Origin: Cytidiella melzeri
Taxonomy: Eukaryota; Basidiomycota; Agaricomycetes; Polyporales; Irpicaceae
DNA: 43,027 nt
Assembly (NCBI GenBank): GCA_022592445.1
Contig: JABYQR010000367.1
Location: 1 to 43,027, forward strand
Reading direction: 5' to 3'
Part shown: piece after piece, positions 29,436 through 39,825 of the stretch
Position numbering within the stretch: position 1 is the stretch's first letter
Layout of the letters: every line of letters begins with the position of its first letter
Position numbers and translations under genes: made by a program
Notes under the pieces: model-generated
What the model was told of the DNA's origin: nothing
Seen by the model: the letters and a program-made list of their open reading frames with translations, nothing else
Databases searched by the model: none

Positions 29436-30987
29436 ATGGCAAGAACACGACAGACCCCAAAGAAGACTACTGGCGGTAAAGCACCTCGTAAGGCGTTAGG
29501 TGGCGCGGTGGCTGAGCCCACCCCACCGGAGGGTGAAGCATGGCACTCCAACGATGAGAATGGGAACAAAGACTCGGTGAGTGTGGCACCATGTCAAGGA
29601 GAACCAACTAACCTATGTGCAACTCACAGTGGTGTTGTGTCTGTATGAATGGTGGACAGCTCGTGCAGTGCGAGTGTGGCCGTGGCGTTTGTGTTCGCTG
29701 CGCACCTCAGCTGGACTCTGTCCCTTCGGAGGCGATGGGCCGATGCAGTTTTACCTGCCCCCCTTGCGAACTGCGTAGGAACAAGGTCCCAATGACCTAC
29801 AGGGTGCGTAAACACACCTCGATAGCACTCTTAACTTTTATCTGACATGGTTACAGGGGCTTTACAACAGGATGGTTGCGCCATGTTCCCAAATGGCCTG
29901 GCCATCACCCCGCAGTCCTTCATTCCCCCTAGAATCTGCTGCCGTCTCCCACGTTTGTGCATTATCAACATCTACCTGGTGGGTCTGTTGCCAAGAGGTG
30001 GGCCTGGACACCTTCTGTCCGAGATGGTCCGCCCGTGGTACTCCTCGTTTCGGGATGAGAGCCGAGTGATATATCTCGAGCATATCATGGATGTTACAGG
30101 GGACCGCACCATTGACAACGAGGTAGCAGACATGGCGGAGCTTGGTCGACGAGGAGCTGAGTAAGCAACAGCAGCTTACCTGTCACATAGACGTTGTTCT
30201 AACTCCTTCACCTAGCTACGACATGATTATGGTCTTCATTTGCACTCACTCTGATGAAACTCGTGGAGATCTGTTCTTCGAGCCGAATGGTGCTGTCACG
30301 GTCAATGATGTATGTGAGACATTGCAAAGTAGTGTCATTCGCTAACGTTTAGTAGTTCTTTTCCCACATTCTCAAGCACCTCTTGGACCCGCTCAAGAAG
30401 AAAGAGATTACCATGTTTCTGCTGGCGTGTGGTGCAATTTTGCATCACAAGGAGTCTTCACATGATTTGAAAACCGCAGTCTCAACGTAAGCACCATACA
30501 TCTAAACTTCGTTTCAGTCTATTGACTCCCCATGCAGGTTCAACATCAAGAACTGCTTCGCGTTCACTTCTCAGATGCTGTTGGCATACGAGATCTTTCC
30601 TTTGTCCAGGGTTATGCCCATGCCGCTGTCAGGCAGGGACGGGACTCTGAAGCTGACCTTGAGCAATTGCTGGACCAATGCTTCAGCGTCGGCTTGCACA
30701 CCAATATTGTATGGTTCATGCCGGGTAAGGATCCCATTCGCTATGCTTGGACAGAGAATATGGTTCGGCCCTGGGGTCATACCTTGTCTTATCAGTGCTC
30801 TTCCTGCATGTCGCTCTGGTGCTGGAGCCGTAGGAAGGTGAACCAGGATGGCAGCATCTTATTTGGGTGCAAAGGCAAATTGCCCAGCGGCGCTCAGTGT
30901 CAGGCCACCGTGACTGTCATCAATGACATGAACCTTGGTCCCGTGCAGAGGGGCCATAAGGGAGTGTGGATGAAAGGCATTCTTTGA
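29436..30987 (+). CDS. Histone H3-tail-mimic protein with PHD-like finger, caspase-like region and zinc ribbon
   Basis: Six exons with good splice sites: 29436-29576, 29630-29807, 29857-30160, 30216-30309, 30356-30486, 30538-30987. Exon 1 begins MARTRQTPKKTTGGKAPRK, 14 of 18 identical to mature histone H3 (ARTKQTARKSTGGKAPRK) after Met; K4 is Arg, but K9, K14 and K18 are kept. Exon 2 has a PHD-like finger: WCCVCMNGGQLVQCECGRG, VCVRCAP, FTCPPCE, with Cys where PHDs have His. Exons 4-5 have IMVFICTHSDETRGDLF and, 44 residues after the His, ITMFLLACGAILHH, a spacing and strand context like caspase/CHAT His-Cys dyads (inference). The C-terminus has YQCSSC...FGCKG...AQC and VRPWGHTL. A one-base deletion at about 30569 separates CFAFTS from DAVGIRDLSFVQGYAH, so this copy may be inactive. 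Similar H3-tail hypothetical proteins exist in agarics as I recall; no function is known to me. Confidence 0.75.
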
Positions 30988-31784
30988 TGTTGTTTCTGTG
31001 TGTGCACTTGCGTAAAATTGTCATTGCAATATATTCTGTTTGCTCGCTCTTGAATGGTTGTGCCCTATAAGTGTGACACATTGTTGTCTCTACAGTAATA
31101 TTAACATATTTGAAAGTGAAGTTCACTGTATCAATCAATTATTGGCTGTGTGCATACCATTTACATTTGCTATTGTGGTAGGAAGATGTCTACATATGAC
31201 CCATTGACGCATTGACCTATGGCTCATGCCGTACATAATGTTACCGCTATATAGGGTTGCTGAGATGTATATTTGCTACGTATATATGGGCTTGCGTTAA
31301 TGTAATTTACACCTGCAATTCAAGTGTTTCTGCTAGCATGTAAGGCTCTAGTATATATATAGCCAAGCTCTTCAATTGCTAGCATGTGACTCACATACAC
31401 ATATATATAATCAGGTGCTGTTTGCTAGCATGCATTTCTTGCGACCATTCATGAGCAAAGTTTGCTACTCACGCACATATATATATATAACAGGTGCTGC
31501 TTGCTAGCATGCATTTCTCATGACCATTCATGGGAACGGTTTGCTATGTGCGTTTATGGGTATCATGTATGTAAAGCTCCCACGAGGTTTTGAGTTTTCT
31601 ATATTTGCAGGATTGCTATACAATCTTGCTGTAATGTGGGCTTTGTGTGTATATATATGGCATTGCGTGCGTCTTGTTTTGGACATGATCCTAACTTGGC
31701 TTTGAGCGCAACCACTTCCTTCCTGACCTTACATACTCCTCAACCTCACTTTTGCTCTGATTTCTTTATTTTGCATTCCTAGAC
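30988..31784. repeat. AT-rich spacer with 79 bp CTAGCATG repeat units
   Basis: No gene. The segment beginning CAGGTGCTG(T/C)TTGCTAGCATG occurs at 31412 and 31491 (period 79), with a partial unit before at about 31373 (AATTGCTAGCATGTG). Each unit includes a GACCATTCATG word and an (AT)n tract. Confidence 0.6.
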
Positions 31785-33172
31785 ATGCCTCTCAGACAGG
31801 TCAAGGACTACGTCATCACAGAGGTTTCAAGAGGTGCAAGAAGAAAAATTCGTGCACTACCTATTGCTTCCTCAGCCAGATCAAAGCGTAAAACAAGCCA
31901 GAAGAAAACAACAAGATCTCCCGAGAATATCAAACACGCAGCTTTTCAAGATGATTGTATAATGGATGAACAGCTTGAAGGCAATGCATCAGGCAAGAAG
32001 GCAAAGGTATGGGCACCCGAACGAGGACAATTAAATTGTCGTTCACAAGACTTGTCTCCCAGACTCAACATGAGTTCATTCATGACAGGCTCCCTTGGAA
32101 AGAAACATTCCTAGAGATATTGTACAAACTAGAAGGCCCGCCAAACTCCATGGTCTGTAGTTGTGGCCTGAATGGGCAATATCGTTGCTTGGACTGCGAA
32201 GACTTTCACCTTTCCTGTCGGCAGTGTTTACTCGGACACACCAGCATCTTCACACCCACCTACTGCAACAATACTCAGATAAGACATTTGGAAGGTTACG
32301 CTTGCTGAAATGGGTCATATACGGTACTTAGGGCATCATGGAGAGCACTGCATAGGAGCTGTCAGTGAGGAAGTTGGAGCTTGGGCAGACGAAGAAGAAA
32401 GCAATCTCATGGAAGTTGATGAACAGGGAGATAGAGGATTTGTCGCAGAAGAGACACATGCTCAGATTCTTGTGGTCGACTCTTCTGGGATTGCAGAGCA
32501 CACATTTCACTTTTGCACTTGCAGGAATGCCGCGTCCCAAGTGCAGCAGCTTCTCGAAGCAAAGCTTTTCCCAGCGTCGTATGAGAAAATCAAGACTGGC
32601 TTCTCATTCAAGGTTCTCGACGACTATATGCTTGAATCAACTGCATGTCAGACTAGCGGAAATGCATTTTGGTCAAAGCTGCAGTGTAGAACAGACAACG
32701 CTTTTACATCTGATGTGCCAGTAGGACTTGGTGTGCTCTGACTGAGCTTTACTCACTGCTGTATTCTTAGGATCGATACCGAGAGTTTTTTAGAGTATCG
32801 CGATGCTGGCGGTATCTTCAAATACGGAAATGGTTTGGAGTAGGCTACAGCAACAGTAGTCTTAAGGAGGGGGAGCTAGCTCTGTTTTGTGCAGCTTGTC
32901 CCCAGCCTGGTATCAATATGCCAGCTGGGTGGAAGACAGACTCCTGCTCGTACGATTTCCAAATGACCATCTCTTTAAACTCAGGAACTCACTATGCTGC
33001 AGGTGGCTGTATTGGAGGTCAATTGCTGCAGATGGATTCTTTTCAGCCGACCACCTTAAAGCAGCTTCAAAGTCTTCCAGTCTTGATGTTCCGCTCTCCA
33101 ATGGAGAAGGATATATGACAGAGCGGAGTGCATACAAGAAGCATTTGAATACAGCCACAGAGTACCCTCAGG
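31785..33172 (+). pseudogene. KDZ transposase, 5' half (CxC2 region and start of core)
   Basis: Exons: 31785-32006 (basic N-terminus MPLRQVKDYVITEVSRG...), 32063 to about 32288, about 32289-32720, 32771-32949 and 33003-33172. Exon 2 holds the zinc-binding CxC2-type cluster: VCSCGLNGQYRCLDCEDFHL and SCRQCLLGHTSIF. Exon 3 has WKVTLAEMGHIRYLGHHGEHC split across a probable one-base insertion at about 32288, then ILVVDSSGIAEHTFHFCTC and EAKLFPASYEK. Exon 4 has DRYREFFRVSRCWRYLQ and LALFCAACPQPGINMPAGW, classic KDZ. Exon 5 has WLYWRSIAADGFFSADHLK and GEGYMTERSAYKKHL. The gene stops abruptly after TATEYPQ, where unrelated sequence begins, so the catalytic core is missing. KDZ transposases (Kyakuja-Dileera-Zisupton) mobilise DNA transposons in fungi. 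It is 0.8 kb downstream of, and co-oriented with, the H3-tail gene. Confidence 0.85.
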
Positions 33173-33359
33173 GCACGGTGGATCTGGACTTCTCGACGCG
33201 CTTGGTTCAGATCCTTATGCAAAGGATCTGGGCGAGCAGTAAAACGGGGGTGGGATTCTTTCGGCACTAAGAATCAACCACGGAAAGTGAACGAGTCAGC
33301 GATCAAGCACGTCAAGACGGACGGCGATGGCTTACTCTCAAACGTAGGGGGGAATAAAC

Positions 33360-34114
33360 TTTTTTAAACTGGGGGGACAGGAGGGCTTGATCCAAGCTAA
33401 GGGCAGTCGTGCCGGTAGCTGTGTGGTATCTTGACCTAATGTCGCGGAGCGACTGCTGCTATGCTGATAACCCTAAAAAGGGAGTGGAGTAGAGAGGAAG
33501 GGGGTGGATCTCCAACGACGACAACGAGGTCAAAGTCGATGATGAGCAGGCAAGCAGGCACTGAGGCCGGATACTGGCAGTGCAAATGACGAAGTTAATA
33601 AGGTATGATACTAAGTTACATGCAGTAACTCACCTGGCAGTGCAAATGACGAAGAGGTCAAGATGCAGAACCAGGGAGGGTAAGGGGTACTATATATACT
33701 GGGTCTGGGTGGTCTGTGCACCAGTTCCCACACTAGGGACTGGAGTAACTGTGGGACTGGAGTAACAATAGAACAATAAAGAACCAGGGTAACTGTCAAG
33801 GAACTGAGTAACTGTCAAGGACCTGAGTAACTGTCAAGGACCTGAGTAACTGTCAAGGACCAGGGTACGTAGAACAATAATAGGATAAGAACAATAGAAC
33901 AATAAGACCTGGGGGAATCCCCATCAATGGAAGAGGAACAATAGAACAATAGCCTAGGTTGATCTGGAACCGCTCCAGACTGAGTCTAGGGTTTGGGTCT
34001 GGACTATTGATAAATAAGGCAGGATGTCACGTGACCCGGGTTAGGGTTAGGTCCGGTAACACTCCTAGCCGGAAAATAAGCGCTCTAGATAGGCGCCCAA
34101 AGCTGTAAACTTGT
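33360..34114 (+). other. Probable 5' LTR/leader of the Gypsy element
   Basis: Contains TACTATATATACTGG (about 33688-33702), a tandem of GTAACTGTCAAGGACCTGA units (33788-33864, period 18-19 bp, four copies), two copies of TGGCAGTGCAAATGACGAAG (about 33582 and 33632) and ends AACTTGTGACA at 34114, before the internal domain. The left boundary is uncertain; 33173-33360, with a GGGGGGAATAAAC stretch, may be a fragment of a different element. Two adjacent TTAGGG words lie at about 34042-34055. Confidence 0.45.
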
Positions 34115-34180
34115 GACATTGTTGGAAAAATCCGGTCTCTGTGGTACTATCCATGTCACTGCTAAGATCAACGCGGTTTT

Positions 34181-37100
34181 TTGAAAAGGACTTGTGACAT
34201 AGCCGCAGCTGCAAGTCCCCCCGATACCTTGTCCTTGTCTTCCTCGTCTTCTACCTCCTCGCCTTCGTGTGCAAAGTCTATCCACTGCCCCTTGTCTACT
34301 ATCTCCACGTGTACTATATCATTGCTAGATCGGTTATCATCTCATTTCCGTGTACATGTACTATTTAAAGGTCTGAATAGAAGCATTCGCGTTCCTGCTA
34401 TGACCGATTCAGGAGCTACGGCTTTATTCATCAGTCACCAGTTTGTCAAGAAGCATAAGATTATTCAGAACCCGCTCGAAAGGGTCATCTCATTGCATAA
34501 CATTGACGGAACTAAGAATAAGGCTGGCGGATTAACGCACTTTGTTCGCCTTACACTCACAGTCGGAGACCACACGGAAAAGGCAGAGTTTCTTGTCACG
34601 GACTTGGGTCCAGAAGACGTCATTCTTGGGCTACCATGGCTCAAGCGCGTAAACCCTACCGTTAACTGGGAAAAAGGAGAAATGACAATTCCGAGCGGCT
34701 CGGAAGAATCTCCTGACAAACCTTTCCAGAAGGTTGAGGGTAATCGCAAAGAACGTAGACAGTGGGTCAAAGCCGGTATTATCCAAGACATCACTGACGA
34801 AGTCTGGTGTATGGCCAGCTTCACCTAGTCTACCAAGCTAGCTGCCAAAGCAAACAAAGCTAAAGCCCAGCGCTCCTTCAAAGACATCGTTCCATCAGAG
34901 TATCACAGACATGCTAAAGTCTTCTCTGAAGAAGAGTCTAATCGGCTACCCCAGCATCAGTCCTGGGACCATTCGATTGATCTCAAACCAGACGCTCCTG
35001 AGACAATCAAATCAAAAGTTTATCCTATGCCCCTGAACAAACAAGCTGAGCTTGACAAGTTCATTCAGGAGAACCTAACCAAAGGTTACATCACGCCTTC
35101 TAAGTCTCCGATGGCTTCTTCAGTCTTTTTCATCAAAAAGAAGGACAACAAACTCCGACTTATTCAGAACTACCGCAAACTCAACGACATCACTGTAAAG
35201 AATTGTTACCCACTACCGCTTGCTACCAACATTATCAACAAGCTCAAGGGTGCAAAGATCTTCACTAAATTTGATGTTCATTGGGGATATCACAATGTCC
35301 GAATCAAAGAAAGAGACGAGTACAAAGCGGCTTTTGTTACCAACCGAGGACTCTTTGAACCTAAGGTCATGTTCTTCGGTCTCACGAACTCACCTGCCAC
35401 CTTCCAAGCTCTGATGGATAACATTTTTGCCGACCTTGTTGCCGAGGGCAAGGTGGATGTCTATCTGAAAGACATCTTGATTTGGAGCAACAACCTGATG
35501 GAGCACCGCAAGGTTGTACACGAAGTCCTTGAGCGACTTCAACAGCACAATCTCCACCTTTGGCCGGAAAAGTGCGAGTTTGAGAAATCTGAGATTGAGT
35601 ACCTCGGGTTGATCATTCGCACCGGCGAAGTAGCTATGGACCCTTTCAAAGTCCAAGCAGTTTCTACGTGGCCTACACCCAAGAACCTCAAAGAAGTCAG
35701 AGGATTCATCAGGTTTGCCAACTTTTACCGACGCTTCATTCAGGACTTCTCAAAGCCCGCACAGCCTCTACATGACCTGACTAAGAAGGACGTACCGTTT
35801 GTCTGGGGTCCAGCACAACAGACTGCCTTCACGTTGCTAGAGAGGGCCTTTACCACTAAGTCTATCTTGGCAGTCTGGGACCCTGAACTCCCTACACAAC
35901 TAGAAGTCGATGCCTTGGGCTATGCGACCGGTGGAATCATCTCCCAGAAATCGAAGGAAGATGGATTCTACCACCCTATTGCCTACCGGTCCGCACCTAT
36001 GACTGAAGCCGAGCGTAACTACGAAATCTTTGATCGGGAGATGTGAGCCATCACTGAGGCTCTCAAAGATTGGCGCCGCCACCTTGAGGGGCTCAAGGAA
36101 CCGTTTGAGATCTGGACAGATCACGCAAACCTGCAGTACTGGAAAACTGCGCAACACCTCACTCAACGTCAAGCACGTTGGTCACTACTCTTGGCTGACT
36201 TTGACTTCGTGTTGGTACACAAGCCTGGCAGTACCATGATAAACGCTGATCCCCTTTCTTGTCTTTACTTATACGCTGTCACGGACAAAGAAGATAACAA
36301 GGATCAGGTGGTACTAAAACCGGAACACTTCCGCATCCTCGCTACCAGTGCACTTGCCACTGCTTCTCCACTTGAATCAAAGATCTGAGAATGCATGGAG
36401 CAAGAAGCAGAAGTCGCACAAGCTCTTGCTACCCTTCAAAAGAAGGGTCCTCGCAAACTTGTCGGTGGTTTACTTGAATGGGAAGAGAGTGACAGACTCA
36501 TCTATTACAAGGGAAAAATCTACATCCCTAACAACAAAGAGCTCCGTTACAAAATTGTTAAATCTTGCCACAATACTCCCGAGACTGGTCATCCGGGCAA
36601 ACACGGCACCATAGAGCTAGTCTCACAACACTATTGGTGGCCGAAGATGAATGCCTTCATAGAGACCTACGTACTAGGATGTGATCGCTGTCAATGCTAT
36701 AAGTCAGCTCTGCACCCTAAAGCAGTACTACAGCCTCAGAAAACTCCGGCTGGACCTTGGGAACACATTGGTGTAGATCTGATCACTCAGCTGCCACCCT
36801 CTAAGGGATTTGATTCGATCGCGGTCTACGTTGACCACTACTCCGATCAAACGCACATCATCCTTACTACCACTAAGGTTAACGCTGAGGGGATTGCCGA
36901 TCTACACTACAAAGAAGTATTCCAACTTCATGGCATTCCCAAGAAGGTGTTCTCTGACCGAGGACCCCAGTTTGCAGCACACTTCATGCGTGTGCTCTAT
37001 CACCTCCTAGGCATAGAGACTGGTTTTACGACCGCCTATCATCCGCAAGGAAATGGCAAAGTTGAACGCAAAAACCAGGACATTGAAAAGTACTTACGTC

Positions 37101-37870
37101 TGTTCTGTCAGCAACAACAAGACGACTGTGTCGATCATCTGCCGGCAGCTGAGTTTGCACTTAACTCGCGAGTACATGCGGGTAACTCACAAACACCGTT
37201 TGAAGTCATCTACAGATACCGCCCCGACTTTACCATACTGGTTGGCAAGCGAAGCAATATCCCATCACTCGATGAGCACCCTGACAATATGGCTCGAGTA
37301 CGCAAAGAGACCGAAGCAGCTCTTTGTCTAAGCAAAGAAAAGATGAAGCAACTCTACGAGTCAGAGAAGCACTCTCCACGCGTCTTCCAAGTAGGGGACA
37401 TGGTCTGGCTTAACGCTAAGAATGTCCAAAACCACCAGGCTACCCCTAAACTTGGTCCTCGACAGCTCGGCCCGTACAAGGTCATTGAACACATTGGTGA
37501 TCTTGACTACAAACTTGATCTACCCAGCTATCTCCGAATCCACCCCATCTTCCATATCAACTGTCTAAGTCCCTGGCACAACATCGGCAAAGACGTACCT
37601 CCACCTCCTTATCCTATCGTCATAGAAGGAGAAGAACAGTACATTGTTGAAAAGGTGCTAGACAGCAGGCTACACGGACGTTGGAAGAGACTGCAATTCC
37701 TTGTCAAATTGGAAGGGTATTCAGACGGACACAATAGTTGGGAACCAGTAGAAAACCTCGAGAATAGTCAAGAAGCAATTAAGGACTTCTACAAAGCAAA
37801 CCCCGGAGCGCCCCGGGTCATCAAAGCTTCACTCTTCGCGGATCTCCGCTCGCATTTTTGGGGAATTTAA
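34181..37870 (+). pseudogene. Gypsy pol: protease, RT, RNase H, integrase, chromodomain
   Basis: One frame of 1,229 codons with three internal stops: TAG 34826-34828, TGA 36044-36046 and TGA 36386-36388. Protease: MTDSGATALFISHQF and VILGLPWLKR. RT: FIKKKDNKLRLIQNYRKLN, FTKFDVHWGYHN, FGLTNSPATFQALMD. The catalytic motif reads VYLKDILIW at 35462-35488: the first Asp of YLDD is Lys, so the RT should be inactive. RNase H: VDALGYATGGIISQ; the second TGA falls in its DREM motif. Integrase: HHCC-like region (ETGHPGKHGT, CDRCQCYK), then D, D-35-E in GVDLITQL, VFSDRGPQF and GKVERKNQ, spacing intact. C-terminal chromodomain at about residues 415-470 of the last open segment (YIVEKVLDSR, LVKLEGYSDGHNSWEPVENL), which in chromoviruses reads methylated H3. 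Confidence 0.9.
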
Positions 37871-38089
37871 TACCCAGACCGACCCTGCTTTCCTTCGCAC
37901 GATCTATCCATCTACATACGATCTTAGCTGGGATGAAGGCAAACACATTGGTCTGGATATCTCAAGAACATCACACTGACGGGTAACGTCGAGTCAACAA
38001 CACCAGAAGGGGAGAAACTTCCTAGCATCCTTCTGACTAGACAATCGGGGAAATTCTGCTGAATCCCCTTATGGTTCAGCCATAATATA

Positions 38090-38870
38090 TGACAAATGAG
38101 TGGCAGCTATGTACCATATCTCCCTAATTTGAGTAGTATATAGTGTCGGCTATTGACAATACATGGTACCACATTTGCATGGCTGCTAACTGTTTTCCTG
38201 TTTATACATTCAGAGAAAAATGAGGCCAAACCAACAATGCTCTTGTATTTATAGGAGTAGTAGATACACGGGAGCTACACAATTGGTTCTCATTGTTGTG
38301 TGTGCAACCCACATGGAAGCATTTGGGAATGACCTCATTTGGGCGGACCTACCCCCATGTATAGCAGTGTCATTTGGGTATGTGCTAAGATGTCTTGCAC
38401 CGCCTTTTACGTACCAGCCCATATATATAGCAGAGGGTGTTTAGGATACATAACACAATATTTGCATGTGTACCAATTACTCTGCTATGATGTATTCAGT
38501 GTGAAATGCATCTGAACCAAGGTTCATGTTGCATTCATGGGAACACAATATACACAGGAGCTACACAATTGGTTGTCATTGTTGTGGGTGCAACCCACAT
38601 GGAAGCAATGGGGAATGACCTCATGTGGGCGGGCCTACCCCCATGTATAGCAGTGTCATATGGGTATGTGCTAAGATGTCTTGTCCCGCCTTTTACATAC
38701 CAGCCTATATATATAGCAGAGGGTGTTTAGGATACATAACACGAGATTTGCATGTGTACCAATTACTCTGCTATGATGTATTCAGTGTGGAATGCATTTG
38801 AACCAAGTTTCATTTTGCATTCATGGGAGCGCAATATACGCGGGAGCTGCACAATTGGTTGTCATTGTGT
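38090..38870 (+). repeat. 286 bp satellite array 2
   Basis: Partial (38265-38504), full (38505-38790) and partial (38791-38870) units of the same 286 bp satellite as 18496-19510, in the same orientation and starting with the same lead-in (CTATGTACCATATC...). Each unit retains CATATATATAGCAGAGGG or CTATATATATAGCAGAGGG. Confidence 0.9.
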
Positions 38871-38929
38871 TGATAAGATCTATACCGTAGCTGAAAGAGG
38901 AGTTTGGAGTCTATTGGATGGTAAATAGT

Positions 38930-39794
38930 CTACCTTGTTTGAACATGATACAGCTGTATGTAAGAGTCAAATGTTTTGCATCTTTTGTAGAACTTGTGCC
39001 ACATCTCAGTTTGCTTGTATGCATAGCACTCATGCCCTGGTCTCTGTGCAGTTTCAGCTGCTTTGGCCCGCTCCTTCCAAAGATTCTCTTGATGCTTGAA
39101 CCAATTCTTTGTCATGAGCATATCTGTAGCACATTGTTGTACCTCTTCACTCCAACGATCTCGACGCTGTTTGGCACACAGCCACATGATTCTATGAACT
39201 TGACGAAGAAAAATCAGACAAAGTGTCAGAAGGTAGCTTTGTTACTTAAATTCTTGCAGCCATTTACTGCTATTTTCATTTCTTCCATCTTTGATCAGCC
39301 AAAACCAAGGCATCATGTCTCTGCGTTGACCTGTTCGATTATCCTCTGTGATGTCTTTGTTTACAGTGAGGTGTTTGTCCTTCAATTCCTCATACAGACT
39401 TAATTTGTCTGAGGCTAGTTGTACCAGTGCTGTCCGAGCTATGCGGTAAGACAGAACTGCCTTGTTGATCTGAACAAGGAAGTGTCATCTTGGCTTTTAT
39501 ACGCGTGTTGCAGATTGATCCCATACCTTGTCCTGCACAAGCTTGATGGTTCCCCACAGACGTGTTCTACCCGTGGAAGAGTTTGCATGAGGCAACTGAG
39601 CCCGATAAATCAATGCCTTGTATGCCAGACCATCCCGGAGTCTTTCGAGAGCATCATTTGCCTGACCTTCTCGAAGAGACAATTCATACTTAGCCCATTT
39701 ATGCATCTGAAGGCCCTTGCAAGCATCAACACCAATCAACAAGGGCAGGAAAAGCCTATCTGCTACAGCAGATAAATTGCCGTCATCATCTAGC

Positions 39795-39825
<31 letters not shown>

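Larger units (their letters stand above)
33173..38085 (+). mobile_element. Ty3/Gypsy chromovirus remnant, gag-less, 3' LTR not seen
   Basis: From the truncation point of the KDZ gene the sequence passes into a leader/LTR-like region and then a full pol frame (34181-37870) ending with a chromodomain. A purine-rich tract at about 38010-38020 (AGAAGGGGAGAAAC) may be the polypurine tract. No direct LTR pair could be matched: the 3' side meets the satellite array at about 38090. Protease follows the leader almost directly, so gag (normally about 1 kb) is deleted. Confidence 0.85.

Noticed and set aside
34039..34056. GGGTTAGGGTTAGG, like fungal telomere repeats
   Set aside because: Only two units, inside an LTR-like leader; too short to mark a telomere or interstitial telomeric array.
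19066..38730. Repeated 74-codon plus-strand ORFs in the satellite units (19066-19290, 38220-38444, 38506-38730)
   Set aside because: They follow from high sequence identity of the satellite; no domain, no leader, and other units are broken. Not annotated as genes.
9066..38870. CRISPR-like arrays among the direct repeats
   Set aside because: Units are 20, 79, 110, 135 or 286 bp tandem repeats without unique spacers, in a eukaryotic sequence.
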